NCBI RefSeq assembly: GCF_014696625.1
Contig: NZ_JACJQL010000016.1
Location: forward strand, 62,001-126,000
Source: Nostoc parmelioides FACHB-3921
GTDB taxonomy: Bacteria > Cyanobacteriota > Cyanobacteriia > Cyanobacteriales > Nostocaceae
Direction: 5' to 3'
DNA length: 64,000 nucleotides
Made by a program: the position numbers and the translations under genes. The notes below the pieces were generated by a model that saw only the letters and a list, made by a program, of their open reading frames with translations, was not told the origin of the DNA and searched no databases. Of this stretch, positions 36,652 to 45,879 are shown piece by piece. How positions within the stretch are numbered: position 1 is the first letter of the stretch; each line of letters starts with the position of its first letter.

Positions 36652-37389
36652 ATGAGTATCACGGAGACGCTTAGAAAAGGGTCAAAAGGCTCAGAAGTGA
36701 GCGAACTGCAAGAAATATTAGTTAAACTAAAATTCGATCTAGGTCGGATAGATGGTGATTTCGGTAACAAAACAGAAGCGGCTGTCAAACAATTCCAACA
36801 AAAACAAAATATTACTCCTGATGGAGTAGTAGAGATAAATACTCGTAATGCTTTAAATAAAGCCATTCAGCGACAAATAGAAATAGCAAAACTTTATGGT
36901 GGAGCTTCTGGTAAATTACCATTACCAGGGGTGAATTTAATCAAAGAATTTGAAGGCTGTAAGTTGATAGCTTATCCCGACCCTCTCTCTAAAGGTAAAC
37001 CTTATACTATTGGTTGGGGTTCTACTGTAAAAAAAGATGGTAGCGAATGGTCTTTGGGGGAAAAAATTACCCAAGTAGAGGCGGATGAACTATTAATTTT
37101 TCAGTTAGAGCGTAAATATTTACCACCTCTAGAGAGAATACCTAGATGGGAAGATTTCAATCCTTACCAACAAGGAGCATTATTGAGTTTTGCTTATAAC
37201 CTGGGGGCGAATTTCTATGGTTCTAAGGGTTTTGAGACAATTACTAGAGTATTGAGTAATCAAGAGTGGGACAAAATTGAACCCACTCTAATTATGTATA
37301 GAAATCCGGGTAGTCCAGTTGAGCCGGGATTAAGACGCAGACGAGAGGCTGAGGCTAAACTCTTTCTTCAACCATTGTCATGGTCTTAG
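36652..37389 (+). CDS. Phage-type lysozyme (GH24) with N-terminal peptidoglycan-binding domain
   Basis: 245 residues. Residues 5-75 are a PG_binding_1 domain (LRKGSKGSEVSELQEILVKL ... VKQFQQKQNITPDGVV). The rest is a T4-type lysozyme with the catalytic order Glu in LIKEFEGCKLIAYPDP, Asp nine residues later, and Thr in PYTIGWGST, so the triad is intact. It cleaves the muramic acid-glucosamine bond. There is no signal peptide and no holin nearby, so how it would reach the wall is unclear. No other phage genes flank it. Confidence 0.9.
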   Translation: MSITETLRKGSKGSEVSELQEILVKLKFDLGRIDGDFGNKTEAAVKQFQQKQNITPDGVVEINTRNALNKAIQRQIEIAKLYGGASGKLPLPGVNLIKEFEGCKLIAYPDPLSKGKPYTIGWGSTVKKDGSEWSLGEKITQVEADELLIFQLERKYLPPLERIPRWEDFNPYQQGALLSFAYNLGANFYGSKGFETITRVLSNQEWDKIEPTLIMYRNPGSPVEPGLRRRREAEAKLFLQPLSWS

Positions 37390-37413
37390 GAGGGAGTTAT
37401 TTAACATCAGTTA

Positions 37414-38130
37414 TCAGGCTAAATCGAACAGTAATAACTCTGTACCGATGCTAGTACTGATTTTCAGTTGCTCTTCTCCGTTGATTTGTACGCCATCACC
37501 TGCTCTGAGTTCTGCACCATTTAAGGTGGCAATACCTTGAGCGATTTGCAACCAAGCATAGCGATCGCCTTTTACGTGATAATTGACTACATCACCTGGT
37601 TCTAAAATAGAGGCGTAGATATCAACATTTTGGTGAATAGTAACAGCACCATCACGTCCGTCTTTAGCAGCTACAAGACGCAGTTGACCACGTTTTTCTT
37701 CTGGGGTGAAAGCTTTCTGTTGGTATCTGGGTGCTAATCCTTTTTCGTCAGGTAAAATCCAAATTTGCAGTAAATGTAACGGTTCGTTGCGTGAGTGGTT
37801 AAATTCACTATGTTGAATCCCCGTACCAGCACTCATAATCTGCACATCACCGGGACGAATAACTGAACCAGTACCCAAACTGTCTTTATGCTCTACTGCA
37901 CCAGAGAGTACATAAGTGAGAATTTCCATGTCACGATGTCCATGAGTGGGAAATCCTGCACCAGGTGCAATGCGGTCGTCATTGATTACTCGTAAGGAAC
38001 GGAATCCCATCCGGTTGGGGTCATAAAAACTGCTGAAAGAAAATGTGTGATAACTATCAAGCCAACCTGTTTGACTACGACCCCGTGCATTTCTATCATG
38101 AATTAGATGGTTTATTGTATTTTGAGACAT
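37414..38130 (-). CDS. Pirin family protein (YhhW type)
   Basis: 238 residues, bicupin. The metal-binding pattern is visible in the first cupin: [27 protein letters not shown], with two His and a Glu. [31 protein letters not shown] is the pirin N-terminal signature, and [12 protein letters not shown] continues it. Some members are quercetin dioxygenases; a physiological role here is unknown. Its upstream neighbour is dps on the same strand, separated by an AT-rich spacer and a terminator. Confidence 0.92.
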   Translation of the reverse strand: MSQNTINHLIHDRNARGRSQTGWLDSYHTFSFSSFYDPNRMGFRSLRVINDDRIAPGAGFPTHGHRDMEILTYVLSGAVEHKDSLGTGSVIRPGDVQIMSAGTGIQHSEFNHSRNEPLHLLQIWILPDEKGLAPRYQQKAFTPEEKRGQLRLVAAKDGRDGAVTIHQNVDIYASILEPGDVVNYHVKGDRYAWLQIAQGIATLNGAELRAGDGVQINGEEQLKISTSIGTELLLFDLA

Positions 38131-38290
38131 AGATTCACCTCGTTAATTGGTAATTTTTAATTGGTGATAAAAGAATACATTTTTTATGGTTTCAATTTGG
38201 CAAAATATTTTTTTAAAAAATACATTTTTGTTTTTTATAATTTATTTTTTGAACTATTTAAATAGTAAGGTATGGCAATATAAAATGAAA

Positions 38291-38315
38291 AGTACGCACT
38301 AAAAAGTGGCGTACT
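38291..38315 (-). terminator. Terminator downstream of dps
   Basis: On the minus strand AGTACGC ... GCGTACT forms a stem (extended by ACT/AGT with one bulge), followed by TTTTCATTTTA. It lies about 50 bases after the dps stop and before the pirin gene. Confidence 0.7.
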
Positions 38316-38364
38316 TACCAAAAAGATACTATGAAATTGCAATTATAGAGATTCCCAAAAAAGT

Positions 38365-38931
38365 TTATCTAACAGCAGCTGGCTGTTGAATTTTATTAGC
38401 AATTGCACCACCGTCTTCTTTAACTGCTGCTGCTTGTAGATGCGCGTCTAGGAACCACAGTCGCTTGTCAATGGTGCGGGAGATTTCGGTATAAAGGTCT
38501 GCGGTGTCAGCATCACCTAAATCATCAGTTTTAGTGATCGCTGCTCGGATATGCTTGGCGTAGGGTGCAAATCGGTCTGCTAAAGCTGCTACGTACTCTT
38601 GACTATCCAAAATATCAAAGGGAAATTCTGGCAAAATCGAATTTTTAGCGGCGGCGCGTGCTGTTCCCACGGCATATCCACCCAAAGCAGTTACCCTTTC
38701 AGCAACAAGATCAACAAACTCTTCTAATTCGCCAGCGAGTTCGTCGAATAATTCATGTAACTGATAGAAATCAGTACCTTTTACATTCCAATGGGCTTGT
38801 TTTGCCTGAGTTTTTAAGTCCAGAGTGGCTGCTAAAGTTTGATTGAGGATAGCAACAATTTGCACCCGTTTTTCAGCCGGAATATCAATGCGGGTGGGAT
38901 AGAGACGTGATGACAGAGTATTATCACTCAT
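38365..38931 (-). CDS. dps: Dps-family ferritin (DNA starvation/stationary phase protein)
   Basis: 188 residues. It has the Dps ferroxidase signature LKTQAKQAHWNVKGTDFYQLHELFDELAGELEEFVDLVAERVTALGG, with His, Asp and Glu ligands shared between subunits. It would form a dodecamer that oxidises iron with peroxide and may coat DNA. The N-terminus is short, and the C-terminal tail (AAAVKEDGGAIANKIQQPAAVR) is extended. Cyanobacteria hold several Dps proteins; which one this is cannot be told here. Confidence 0.93.
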   Translation of the reverse strand: MSDNTLSSRLYPTRIDIPAEKRVQIVAILNQTLAATLDLKTQAKQAHWNVKGTDFYQLHELFDELAGELEEFVDLVAERVTALGGYAVGTARAAAKNSILPEFPFDILDSQEYVAALADRFAPYAKHIRAAITKTDDLGDADTADLYTEISRTIDKRLWFLDAHLQAAAVKEDGGAIANKIQQPAAVR

Positions 38932-39165
38932 GATTCTACCTAATGGCTCGTGCGAATTGACTCTCTAGATAGTAGGATTAAGTGCCTTTTGTGCGTAACT
39001 CTCTAGCGATAGATAACATTCATCTTAGACATGGATGCCAGCGATAGATGCAGAAAAACGATGAATGCGCTATCCTAAAGCTGTTTTTCGCTACAAATTG
39101 GTATTCGCAGTATTTTATTTTCATTTTCTCTGCCCAATGTGATAGCAGAGGGTTAACTGGACTTG

Positions 39166-39273
39166 ATAAGCTAATGGGTGCCTAAATTGCATAACTACTA
39201 ATCAGGGCTGTTGACTGTTAACAGTTAACAGCCCTCACGACGGATTGTGCAACTTGAAAGCAGAATAGCTTAT
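39166..39273 (+). repeat. Full copy of the ATAAGCTA/TAGCTTAT MITE-like family, upstream of rubrerythrin
   Basis: Starts ATAAGCTAATG, has AAATTGCATAACTACTAAT, a central palindrome (AGGGCTGTTGACTG / AGTTAACAGCCCT), then GACGGATTGTGCAACTTG and ends AATAGCTTAT. Perfect 8-bp terminal inverted repeats. The rest of the 38932-39456 gap holds the dps promoter side and a 16-bp palindrome. Confidence 0.82.
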
Positions 39274-39292
39274 TAGATACCTGTCGTCTTCT

Positions 39293-39308
39293 TAATGCAA
39301 CTGCATTA
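39293..39308. promoter_or_regulatory. 16-bp perfect palindrome upstream of rubrerythrin (candidate operator)
   Basis: TAATGCA-AC-TGCATTA, a perfect 7-2-7 inverted repeat, about 150 bases before the rbr start. The size and symmetry suit a dimeric repressor. I cannot assign it to Fur, PerR or Zur, whose cyanobacterial boxes differ. Confidence 0.4.
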
Positions 39309-39456
39309 CAATTATCCTGTCGCACCTCACAAAACAGGTAAATAAATATGGGCAGCAAATGTAGGTAAAGTTGCTGTTCATGGAAAAAAACAGCTTATTT
39401 ACCGAATTTAGAACCTGTATTTGCTACGTAAATATACTTTACTGCATCCAAAAACT

Positions 39457-40170
39457 ATGGATTTATCAAACTTTACTACACTGCAAAACTTAGAAGCTGC
39501 CTTTGGTGGGGAATCGATGGCAAATCGTAAGTATTTATTTTTTGCCGAAGTAGCCCGTAAACTGGGATTTACAGATTTAGCTAAACTATTTCGTGAAACA
39601 GCAGAGCAAGAGACAGAACACGCTTTTGCCCATTTTGAGTTACTGCATCCTGAATTGGTTGTAGAAAATCCCTCTGCTTTAACTGACGAACAAAAGCGAG
39701 AAATTGTCTCTCGGTGTTTATCTTTGGCTATTGAAGGCGAAACCTATGAATACACTACAATGTATCCAGATTTTGCCGCAGCTGCCCAGAGCGATCGCGA
39801 TCATCCGGCTGCGGAAGAATTTCTCAAACAAGCACAAGAATCTAGCGAACACGCCAGCACTTTCCGCGAAGCTGCACACCGCTTTGGCTTATTGAAGTTT
39901 ATCGAAAATTACCACGCCGATCGCTACACTGAAGCCTTAGAAGTATTAAATGGTGGACAACCAGTCGCCAGAGTCGTTGGCGAAGATCCCAGCACTCGCA
40001 AATGGATTTGTAGACAATGCAGCATGATTTATGATCCTGTTGCTGGCGATCCCGATTCTGGTATTGCGCCAGGTACACCATTTGAAGATATCCCCGATGA
40101 TTGGCAATGTCCGATTTGTGGTGCTACCAAAAAGACTTTTAAACTACTTGAGGAAAAAATCGCAGCTTAG
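39457..40170 (+). CDS. rbr: Rubrerythrin
   Basis: 237 residues from the ATG at 39457 ([20 protein letters not shown]). A four-helix diiron domain has Glu/His ligands in [46 protein letters not shown] and [20 protein letters not shown]-terminal rubredoxin-like FeS4 domain has CRQC and CPIC around [20 protein letters not shown]. It reduces peroxide using rubredoxin-type electron transfer; in Anabaena a related rubrerythrin is known as a heterocyst protein protecting nitrogenase. The gene is bracketed by two direct copies of a MITE-like repeat, the second beginning five bases after the stop. Confidence 0.93.
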   Translation: MDLSNFTTLQNLEAAFGGESMANRKYLFFAEVARKLGFTDLAKLFRETAEQETEHAFAHFELLHPELVVENPSALTDEQKREIVSRCLSLAIEGETYEYTTMYPDFAAAAQSDRDHPAAEEFLKQAQESSEHASTFREAAHRFGLLKFIENYHADRYTEALEVLNGGQPVARVVGEDPSTRKWICRQCSMIYDPVAGDPDSGIAPGTPFEDIPDDWQCPICGATKKTFKLLEEKIAA

Positions 40171-40174
40171 AGAT

Positions 40175-40296
40175 ATAAGCTAATGCACGTCAAAATTGTG
40201 TAACTACTAATAATATCTGTTAACTGTTGACGGTCAACGGTCAACAGTCAACAGCCCTCACAATGGATTGTGCAACTCAAAAGCAGAATAGCTTAT
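40175..40296 (+). repeat. Full copy of the ATAAGCTA/TAGCTTAT MITE-like family, downstream of rubrerythrin
   Basis: Same order of blocks and same orientation as 39166-39273: ATAAGCTAATGC, TGTGTAACTACTAAT, a longer GTTGAC/GTCAAC heptamer hairpin, CAATGGATTGTGCAACTC, AATAGCTTAT. The extra length compared with the first copy is in the heptamer run. Confidence 0.82.
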
Positions 40297-40328
40297 TACC
40301 CATTCCCAAGCATCAATCAAACTAGATA

Positions 40329-42971
40329 TTACAGAACAGCGTGTTTTTTTTGACCTTGAAGTATTTCTGTTGCTTTTTCAGCAGAAAGAGGCTTATGGAA
40401 CAAGAAACCTTGGACATCCTGACAATTAATTGATTTTAAAAAATCAAGTTCTTCCTGTTTTTCTACCCCCTCAGCAGTTAGCCTCAAACCTAAACTCCTG
40501 CCCAAAGTCACGATCGCCTTAACGATATGTGCTACTTTGCTATCTGTGGTCAATGCTTTGATGAAAGACCCATCAATTTTTAGATTGTGGAGTGGTAAAA
40601 GCTGCAACCGAGATAAGGAAGAATGACCAGTACCAAAGTCATCAATGGCAATATCAACGCCCATCTGCTGCAAATTTTCTAACACATTCCTAGTAAAATC
40701 AATATCCTCAATAGCTGTTGATTCCGTAATTTCTAATTCTAAAAACTCTGGTTCTAGACCTGTTTCAGCTAAAATTGTCGAGACAAGTTCTAGCAAATTG
40801 GGTTGACGGAACTGTTTGGGAGAAAGGTTAACAGCCATTTGCAAAGGATATAATCCAGCTTTTTGCCAAGCTCGGTTTTGCATACAGGCTGTACGCAATA
40901 CCCATTCACCAATAGGAATAATTAACCCAGTTTCTTCAGCGATGGGAATAAAAATACTCGGTGCGACTATCCCCATCTCTGGATGTTGCCAGCGTAACAA
41001 TGCTTCCATACCAGTAATTTGTCCGGTCAGGATATTAACGCGGGGTTGATAATAAACTTTTAATTCTTGCTTTTCTAAGGCATAACGCAGACTTTTTTCT
41101 AAAGTTAGCAGTTCTGGTGTTTTACCACTTAAGCTTGTGGTGTAAAACTGATAGTTATTTCTGCCCTCATCTTTGGCATGATACAGGGCTGCATCTGCGT
41201 GTTTAATTAAAGCTTCTGCGTCTGGACTATGTTGATCCAGTAAGGCTATGCCCAGACTAGCGCTCACATAAAGTTCATGTCCATCCAGATGGAAAACTTC
41301 TTCTAAAGCTTTGAGAATTCTGCAAGCTGCCTGGGTGACTTCTTCAAGATAACTGATGCGGGGTAGAAGAATTGTAAATTCATCACCTCCCCAACGAGAA
41401 ACCGTGTCTCCACTTCTAAGACAGTCACGCAATCTTTGAGCAACGCTTTGTAATAAGCGATCGCCTAAGCTATGACCCAGAGTATCATTAATGACTTTGA
41501 AGCGATCCAGGTCGAGGAACATAACAGCTAAACTCTCTTGACTGCGCGATGCGTTAGCTAAAGCTTTAGCCAGTAATTCATTAAATAGTAAGCGATTGGG
41601 TAATCCTGTCAGCAAATCATGTAGGGCTTGGTAGCGAATTTTTTCTTCCACTTGTTGACGTTGCCAAGCACCACTAATACTAGCTGCCATTGTCAAAAGC
41701 GTAGATTCTTCATGCCTTGACCAGTAACGCTCTTGAGTGCAATCTGCTAAACCAAGGTAGCCCCAAAATTGATCTTCTAGTCCCAGAGGTACTAACAATA
41801 GAGACTGAATTCCCTGCCTTTCTAGAAGTTCCCGTTCAGCCACTGGCAATTTTCGCCTCAGTTCATTGATCGATTTACCACTAGATAAAACACTGTACCA
41901 ACGTGATAATTCCGCAGACTGATAAGGCTTATTCTGCCAATCTTGAATAGAAGGCTGGAGGTCGGAGCAATACCATTCAAATTGTAAGCTTACTGCCATT
42001 TTCCCCGTAATGGTATGAGGATGGTTTTTAAATAAATAAGCTCGATCTGCCTGGGCAGCTTCACCCACTACAGCTAAGGCTTTTTCAATAGCAGTGTCAT
42101 AATTCATTTCCACAACTAGCCAATTAGCTGCTTCTGCTACTGCCTGCAACAGGCGATCGCGCTGGTGTAGTTCGGCTTCAGCTTGTTTTTGTTCAGTAAC
42201 ATCACGTATGATATATGTTCTAATTAAATCGCTTTCTGGTAAATTATGGACTGACTGCTCATAAACTGCATGACCAACTGTCACTTCTCGGACAAACGGA
42301 TTGATTTGGGGATTTTCAGCAATATTGAGAATATCTTTTAAAATCGGATGCTGCTGACCCAGTTCTCGCAAATCTGGAAATTTCACAGATGCAGCTGGGT
42401 TGATATATGTGACTCTTCCCTCTAAATCCGTCTCAATAATTGGATTGGGAATCAGTTCTGGGAAAGATGCTAAACGAGCTAAAGCAGTCTCACTAGCGCC
42501 TTCAAACTCAGGATCAACAACTAAAGTTTGAAAAGGGTTCACAGGTTGGGATAGCTCAGATAAAAATGTTGATAAGTCTTCAACATCGGCAGATGCAAAA
42601 AAAGCTTTTTCGGAAATGTTGGAAATAGCATAATATTTAGCTTGAGCTTGATGGCTCCCAAAGTTAATCACATCCCCGTGCCGGAGATTGTGGGAAAAGC
42701 ATCTAGTCCCATTTACAAGTAAGCCATTAGTGCTTCCTTGTCCTTTGAAGTTGCCATCAATGATGCGAAAGCTACATTGATCAGTCCCCGGAAGGGTTAC
42801 CCGCAGTAAAATGGCGTGTTGTCTGGATACTGACCGAGAATGGAGAACAATCGCATTACTGGGATGCCGTCCAATAGAATAAGTGGCCTCCTGCAATGGT
42901 ATAGTGCGCTGTCCTTGCAAGTCTTGGACAACTAGTATGTGGCGTATTTTTTCCCACTCGTTGCCTGGCAT
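40329..42971 (-). CDS. FHA-PAS-GAF-GGDEF-EAL signalling protein
   Basis: 880 residues, no membrane helix. Order: FHA domain (30-105; YSIGRHPSNAIVLHSRSVSRQHAIL, with the phospho-threonine-binding Arg, Ser and His), PAS (about 165-265), GAF (about 275-440), diguanylate cyclase with intact RWGGDEFTIL near 528, and c-di-GMP phosphodiesterase with intact EALLRWQHP near 653 and DDFGTGHSSL. Both catalytic signatures are kept, so synthesis, breakdown or both are possible. The FHA domain suggests control by a Ser/Thr kinase, of which there is one at 856-2496, though a link is speculative. Convergent with rbr. Confidence 0.94.
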   Translation of the reverse strand: MPGNEWEKIRHILVVQDLQGQRTIPLQEATYSIGRHPSNAIVLHSRSVSRQHAILLRVTLPGTDQCSFRIIDGNFKGQGSTNGLLVNGTRCFSHNLRHGDVINFGSHQAQAKYYAISNISEKAFFASADVEDLSTFLSELSQPVNPFQTLVVDPEFEGASETALARLASFPELIPNPIIETDLEGRVTYINPAASVKFPDLRELGQQHPILKDILNIAENPQINPFVREVTVGHAVYEQSVHNLPESDLIRTYIIRDVTEQKQAEAELHQRDRLLQAVAEAANWLVVEMNYDTAIEKALAVVGEAAQADRAYLFKNHPHTITGKMAVSLQFEWYCSDLQPSIQDWQNKPYQSAELSRWYSVLSSGKSINELRRKLPVAERELLERQGIQSLLLVPLGLEDQFWGYLGLADCTQERYWSRHEESTLLTMAASISGAWQRQQVEEKIRYQALHDLLTGLPNRLLFNELLAKALANASRSQESLAVMFLDLDRFKVINDTLGHSLGDRLLQSVAQRLRDCLRSGDTVSRWGGDEFTILLPRISYLEEVTQAACRILKALEEVFHLDGHELYVSASLGIALLDQHSPDAEALIKHADAALYHAKDEGRNNYQFYTTSLSGKTPELLTLEKSLRYALEKQELKVYYQPRVNILTGQITGMEALLRWQHPEMGIVAPSIFIPIAEETGLIIPIGEWVLRTACMQNRAWQKAGLYPLQMAVNLSPKQFRQPNLLELVSTILAETGLEPEFLELEITESTAIEDIDFTRNVLENLQQMGVDIAIDDFGTGHSSLSRLQLLPLHNLKIDGSFIKALTTDSKVAHIVKAIVTLGRSLGLRLTAEGVEKQEELDFLKSINCQDVQGFLFHKPLSAEKATEILQGQKKHAVL

Positions 42972-43277
42972 TATTCTTTCTCAAATCCTCAAATATTTTG
43001 AATATACGGTTGAAATATATCAATTAGACTTTACTATTTATAACAGCCATTTTTTCTTATGCACATCAATTAATTATTCAGCTTTCTTAATGCCAAAATT
43101 AGATTAACTCACAAGTTGATGGCAAAATTTGAAGACTTGTGAGAGTCTTTGTTTAAGTAGAACATGGTAAATAATTTAAGTTTTGCAGAGAGAACTTTAG
43201 TTATGAAAAAGAACTAAAGTCCTGATTACGAAAAAAGTGAGAGTATTTTTACATTACTTAACATAGGTTGTTTTTTC

Positions 43278-43326
43278 GGCGTTGCATAAATGCGGGACAA
43301 AAATCATCCCACTAATCAGCAATGCC
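43278..43326. mobile_element. Minimal IS-end element (GGCGTTGC ... GCAATGCC)
   Basis: About 49 bp with imperfect inverted ends of about 21 bases: GGCGTTGCATAAATGCGGGA and, reversed, GGCATTGCTGATTAGTGGGA. The two ends are almost adjacent. It looks like two IS termini with the interior lost. The IS family cannot be named without a search. The remainder of the 42972-43677 gap is AT-rich without a supported gene. Confidence 0.5.
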
Positions 43327-43677
43327 GTTTTTTCCAGTTGTTCTGACTTGAACAAGGGATGTAGGGATATAAGGGAACGACTTTTTCATGTTTTCTTGTG
43401 TATGTAGTTCATGATGGCTACTTATCTAAATATTTACTTTGCACCATGATGATTATTGACAAATAATATACATAATTTCTTTTGGAAATTTATTATTGAA
43501 TGTTGACTATAAATAATAACAATAGACCTTTAATCCTCAATATTTCTTGCGTATTATTACTTATTTTGTATGAATTTTGTATATTTTGTATACAAAGTTG
43601 AGGACGATCGCTGCATATATAGCTGTTGACGGTTGACAGACTGGAAATACCAACTCACCAAAATAGGACAACAGATA

Positions 43678-43779
43678 ATACCAATTTGAAAAAATAATTC
43701 GACAGATATACAGCCCCAAACGCTTATCCTGTCTTGATTCTTAATTTTGAATTTTGAATTTTGAATTTTGAATTGGTAT
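43678..43779 (+). repeat. ATACCAA/TTGGTAT MITE-like element, copy 2
   Basis: Perfect 9-bp ends ATACCAATT / AATTGGTAT, internal block ATATACAGCCCCAAA and a run of TTTTGAA heptamers (four units against about two in copy 1). Orientation is opposite to copy 1 at 28412-28500. Open frames here are by-products of the repeat. Confidence 0.8.
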
Positions 43780-43857
43780 AACTTGGGTGAGACTTTACAG
43801 GGTAATTTCCTACAAAGGCTCAATGTGTTGTCCAGATTTTTTGAACTCTGAGAAATT

Positions 43858-45672
43858 TTAAAAAGGATTATAAATCAGCGAAAAATATAATCCATTTTCT
43901 TGCCAGGTTCTCGCTTGTGAATCAACAGATACTAAAGGAATCCCCCAATCGAGACGAGCGCTAAAGCGATCGCCACCTGACCAGCGCAAACCCAGACCAA
44001 CGGACGCTAGGGTATTAGGGTCTGGAGTTTCTCGATAGTTATTCCAAGCCACACCAAAATCCACAAATGGGGTGAGTTGTAACAGACCATCGGATTGGGA
44101 TAATCGCAGAATTGGTATTTGTACTTCAGCTGAAGCAAAAACTCCATTATCAGTTAGTAGAAAATCTTGCCGATAACCCCGGACGCTATCTAGACCACCC
44201 AAACCAAATTGTTCCAAAGATAAAAGCCCTTTGGATGCTATCTGTGTATTAGCTTTGATAATTAATAAGGTTTCTGGAGCCAGAAGACGCGCCCATTGGG
44301 CTTGTCCCTGCCAAGAAAAAAAGCGACTATCGGGAGGTTCGGCGTTAACTGTGGCGTTCAATGCACCTATACCCAGATTAAATTGCGATCGCACTGCGAA
44401 AACTTGCCGACTGTTACGAGTAGTCCATTCTTGAAAGAAACGCAATGCAGATATCCTGGTGCGTCCTTGATCATCAGCGCCAGGGGAAAGCACACTAGGC
44501 GGTAAACGAGGTTCTTCGTCGAACAGTGAAGAAGATATTTCACTTTCTCTACGTGAGGCTGTCAAACCAATAGCGAATTCTTGGCTGGGAGATTGAGCTA
44601 ATGGTTGACGATAGGTGATTTCGTAGTAGCGAGAGGAAGACTCGATATCGAGAGTATTAAAAGGTTCTTCAATCACATTGCTGGATGAAGTGCCAAAATT
44701 AAAGCTGATTGTGCCATTGCGGGGATTCAATGGTAAGGTATAACTTGTATCAAAAGTGTTACTACCATCAGTATTACTATAAGCTAAACTGATGTTATCA
44801 CCTAACCCCAGCAAGTTAGCTTCATTTAATTGTACTCGGCGGCGAAAACTCCCGACTCCAGGCGATCGCCCATTATCTAAAGCTAATTGAGCATTAAAAG
44901 ATTTTGCTTCTGTGATTTGTACCTGTAGTACACTCGTCCCTGGACGAGAACCTGCTGAAAGTTCAGCAGAAAGATTTTGAATCAACGGATTAAGTTGTAA
45001 TAATTGTAGTGCTTCTAGTAAACTCTCGCGGTTGAGTGGGGGTTCTGTGGCGATCGCCAACCGACTACGGACATAATTAGGCTTGAGTCGCCGATTTCCA
45101 GTAATTTGAATATCTTCTAATCTACCTTCCACTACTTGAATTTTAATCACACCAGATTTAATAGTTTGTGGCGGGATATAAGCACCAGAAGTAATGTAAC
45201 CCTTATTAACGTATAGTTCGGTAATTTTAGAACGAGCTTGAAACAGTTCTGCTAATGTAATAGGTCTTTTGGTAAACTCGGTGGTAACCTTGGCTAACTC
45301 TTCCTGACTAAATACTGTACTGCCAACAACTTCAAACCTCTCTACTGTAATAGTTTGAGGCGCATTTTCTGGTACTTGCTGCTGTGGGTTAATGTCGGGA
45401 GAGGACGGCTGGAGTAACTCTCCTGGTGGCGGTAATTGCTGTGGTTGCTGGGGCGGAGGTAAAGGAACAGGTGCAGGTGGTTGGATATCTTGAGGCTGAG
45501 GTAGTGGTTGCGTAGGGTTACTATTTGGTAGTTGCGTCCGATCAACAGCTTGAGCGTTCACAGGTAAAAAATCTATGCTGTTGAGTGATAGGAATATACT
45601 CAACGGCAGCCAAGAAACTGCAAGCTTTGGGTGGCGATACATCATGCTAGTAATTTGTTTATTTGCCAACAA
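43858..45672 (-). CDS. Two-partner secretion outer-membrane transporter (TpsB/ShlB/FhaC family)
   Basis: 604 residues. A signal peptide ends near VNAQA (about 42), then comes a Pro/Gln-rich linker (to about 105). The POTRA domain begins ITVERFEVVGSTVFSQEELAKV, with a second POTRA around LEDIQITGNRRLKPNYVRSRL. The C-terminal 16-strand barrel has the conserved loop-6 motif LGGLDSVRGYRQ near 498 and ends in a terminal aromatic (LYFSLIYNPF). TpsB proteins export large filamentous TpsA proteins. No TpsA is adjacent, so the substrate gene is elsewhere. The start may be one of two internal Met codons at 45645 or 45642. Confidence 0.93.
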   Translation of the reverse strand: MLANKQITSMMYRHPKLAVSWLPLSIFLSLNSIDFLPVNAQAVDRTQLPNSNPTQPLPQPQDIQPPAPVPLPPPQQPQQLPPPGELLQPSSPDINPQQQVPENAPQTITVERFEVVGSTVFSQEELAKVTTEFTKRPITLAELFQARSKITELYVNKGYITSGAYIPPQTIKSGVIKIQVVEGRLEDIQITGNRRLKPNYVRSRLAIATEPPLNRESLLEALQLLQLNPLIQNLSAELSAGSRPGTSVLQVQITEAKSFNAQLALDNGRSPGVGSFRRRVQLNEANLLGLGDNISLAYSNTDGSNTFDTSYTLPLNPRNGTISFNFGTSSSNVIEEPFNTLDIESSSRYYEITYRQPLAQSPSQEFAIGLTASRRESEISSSLFDEEPRLPPSVLSPGADDQGRTRISALRFFQEWTTRNSRQVFAVRSQFNLGIGALNATVNAEPPDSRFFSWQGQAQWARLLAPETLLIIKANTQIASKGLLSLEQFGLGGLDSVRGYRQDFLLTDNGVFASAEVQIPILRLSQSDGLLQLTPFVDFGVAWNNYRETPDPNTLASVGLGLRWSGGDRFSARLDWGIPLVSVDSQARTWQENGLYFSLIYNPF

Positions 45673-45776
45673 TAAGAGATTTGCACGGCTACGGCTTTAG
45701 AAGTGAATATTACTTCATCTTCTGATATTGGTACACGCTAACCATCAAAATTTTATCTACGCAACGGTAAAAAAGC

Positions 45777-45835
45777 AGGGGAAAGGGGAGCAGGGAGCAG
45801 GGAGCAGGGGGAGCAGGGGGAGCAGGGGAAGCAAA
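45777..45835. repeat. Heptamer tandem repeat (GGGAGCA)n
   Basis: At least six units of GGGAGCA/GGGGAGCAG type lie in a row, upstream of the TpsB gene and downstream of the reductase gene. The same unit occurs inside the element at 56320-56454. Confidence 0.8.
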
Positions 45836-45879
45836 GAAGAATTACTGTTGACCAATGACAACTGACAACCGACAACTAT

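Noticed and set aside
36652..37389. Prophage signalled by lysozyme
   Set aside because: Neighbours are housekeeping genes (RNA ligase, pirin, dps); no integrase, capsid, tail or holin gene.
43557..43823. 88-codon frame on the minus strand
   Set aside because: It is encoded by the ATACCAA/TTGGTAT repeat; the other copy at 28412 gives the same peptide, so it is repeat translation.
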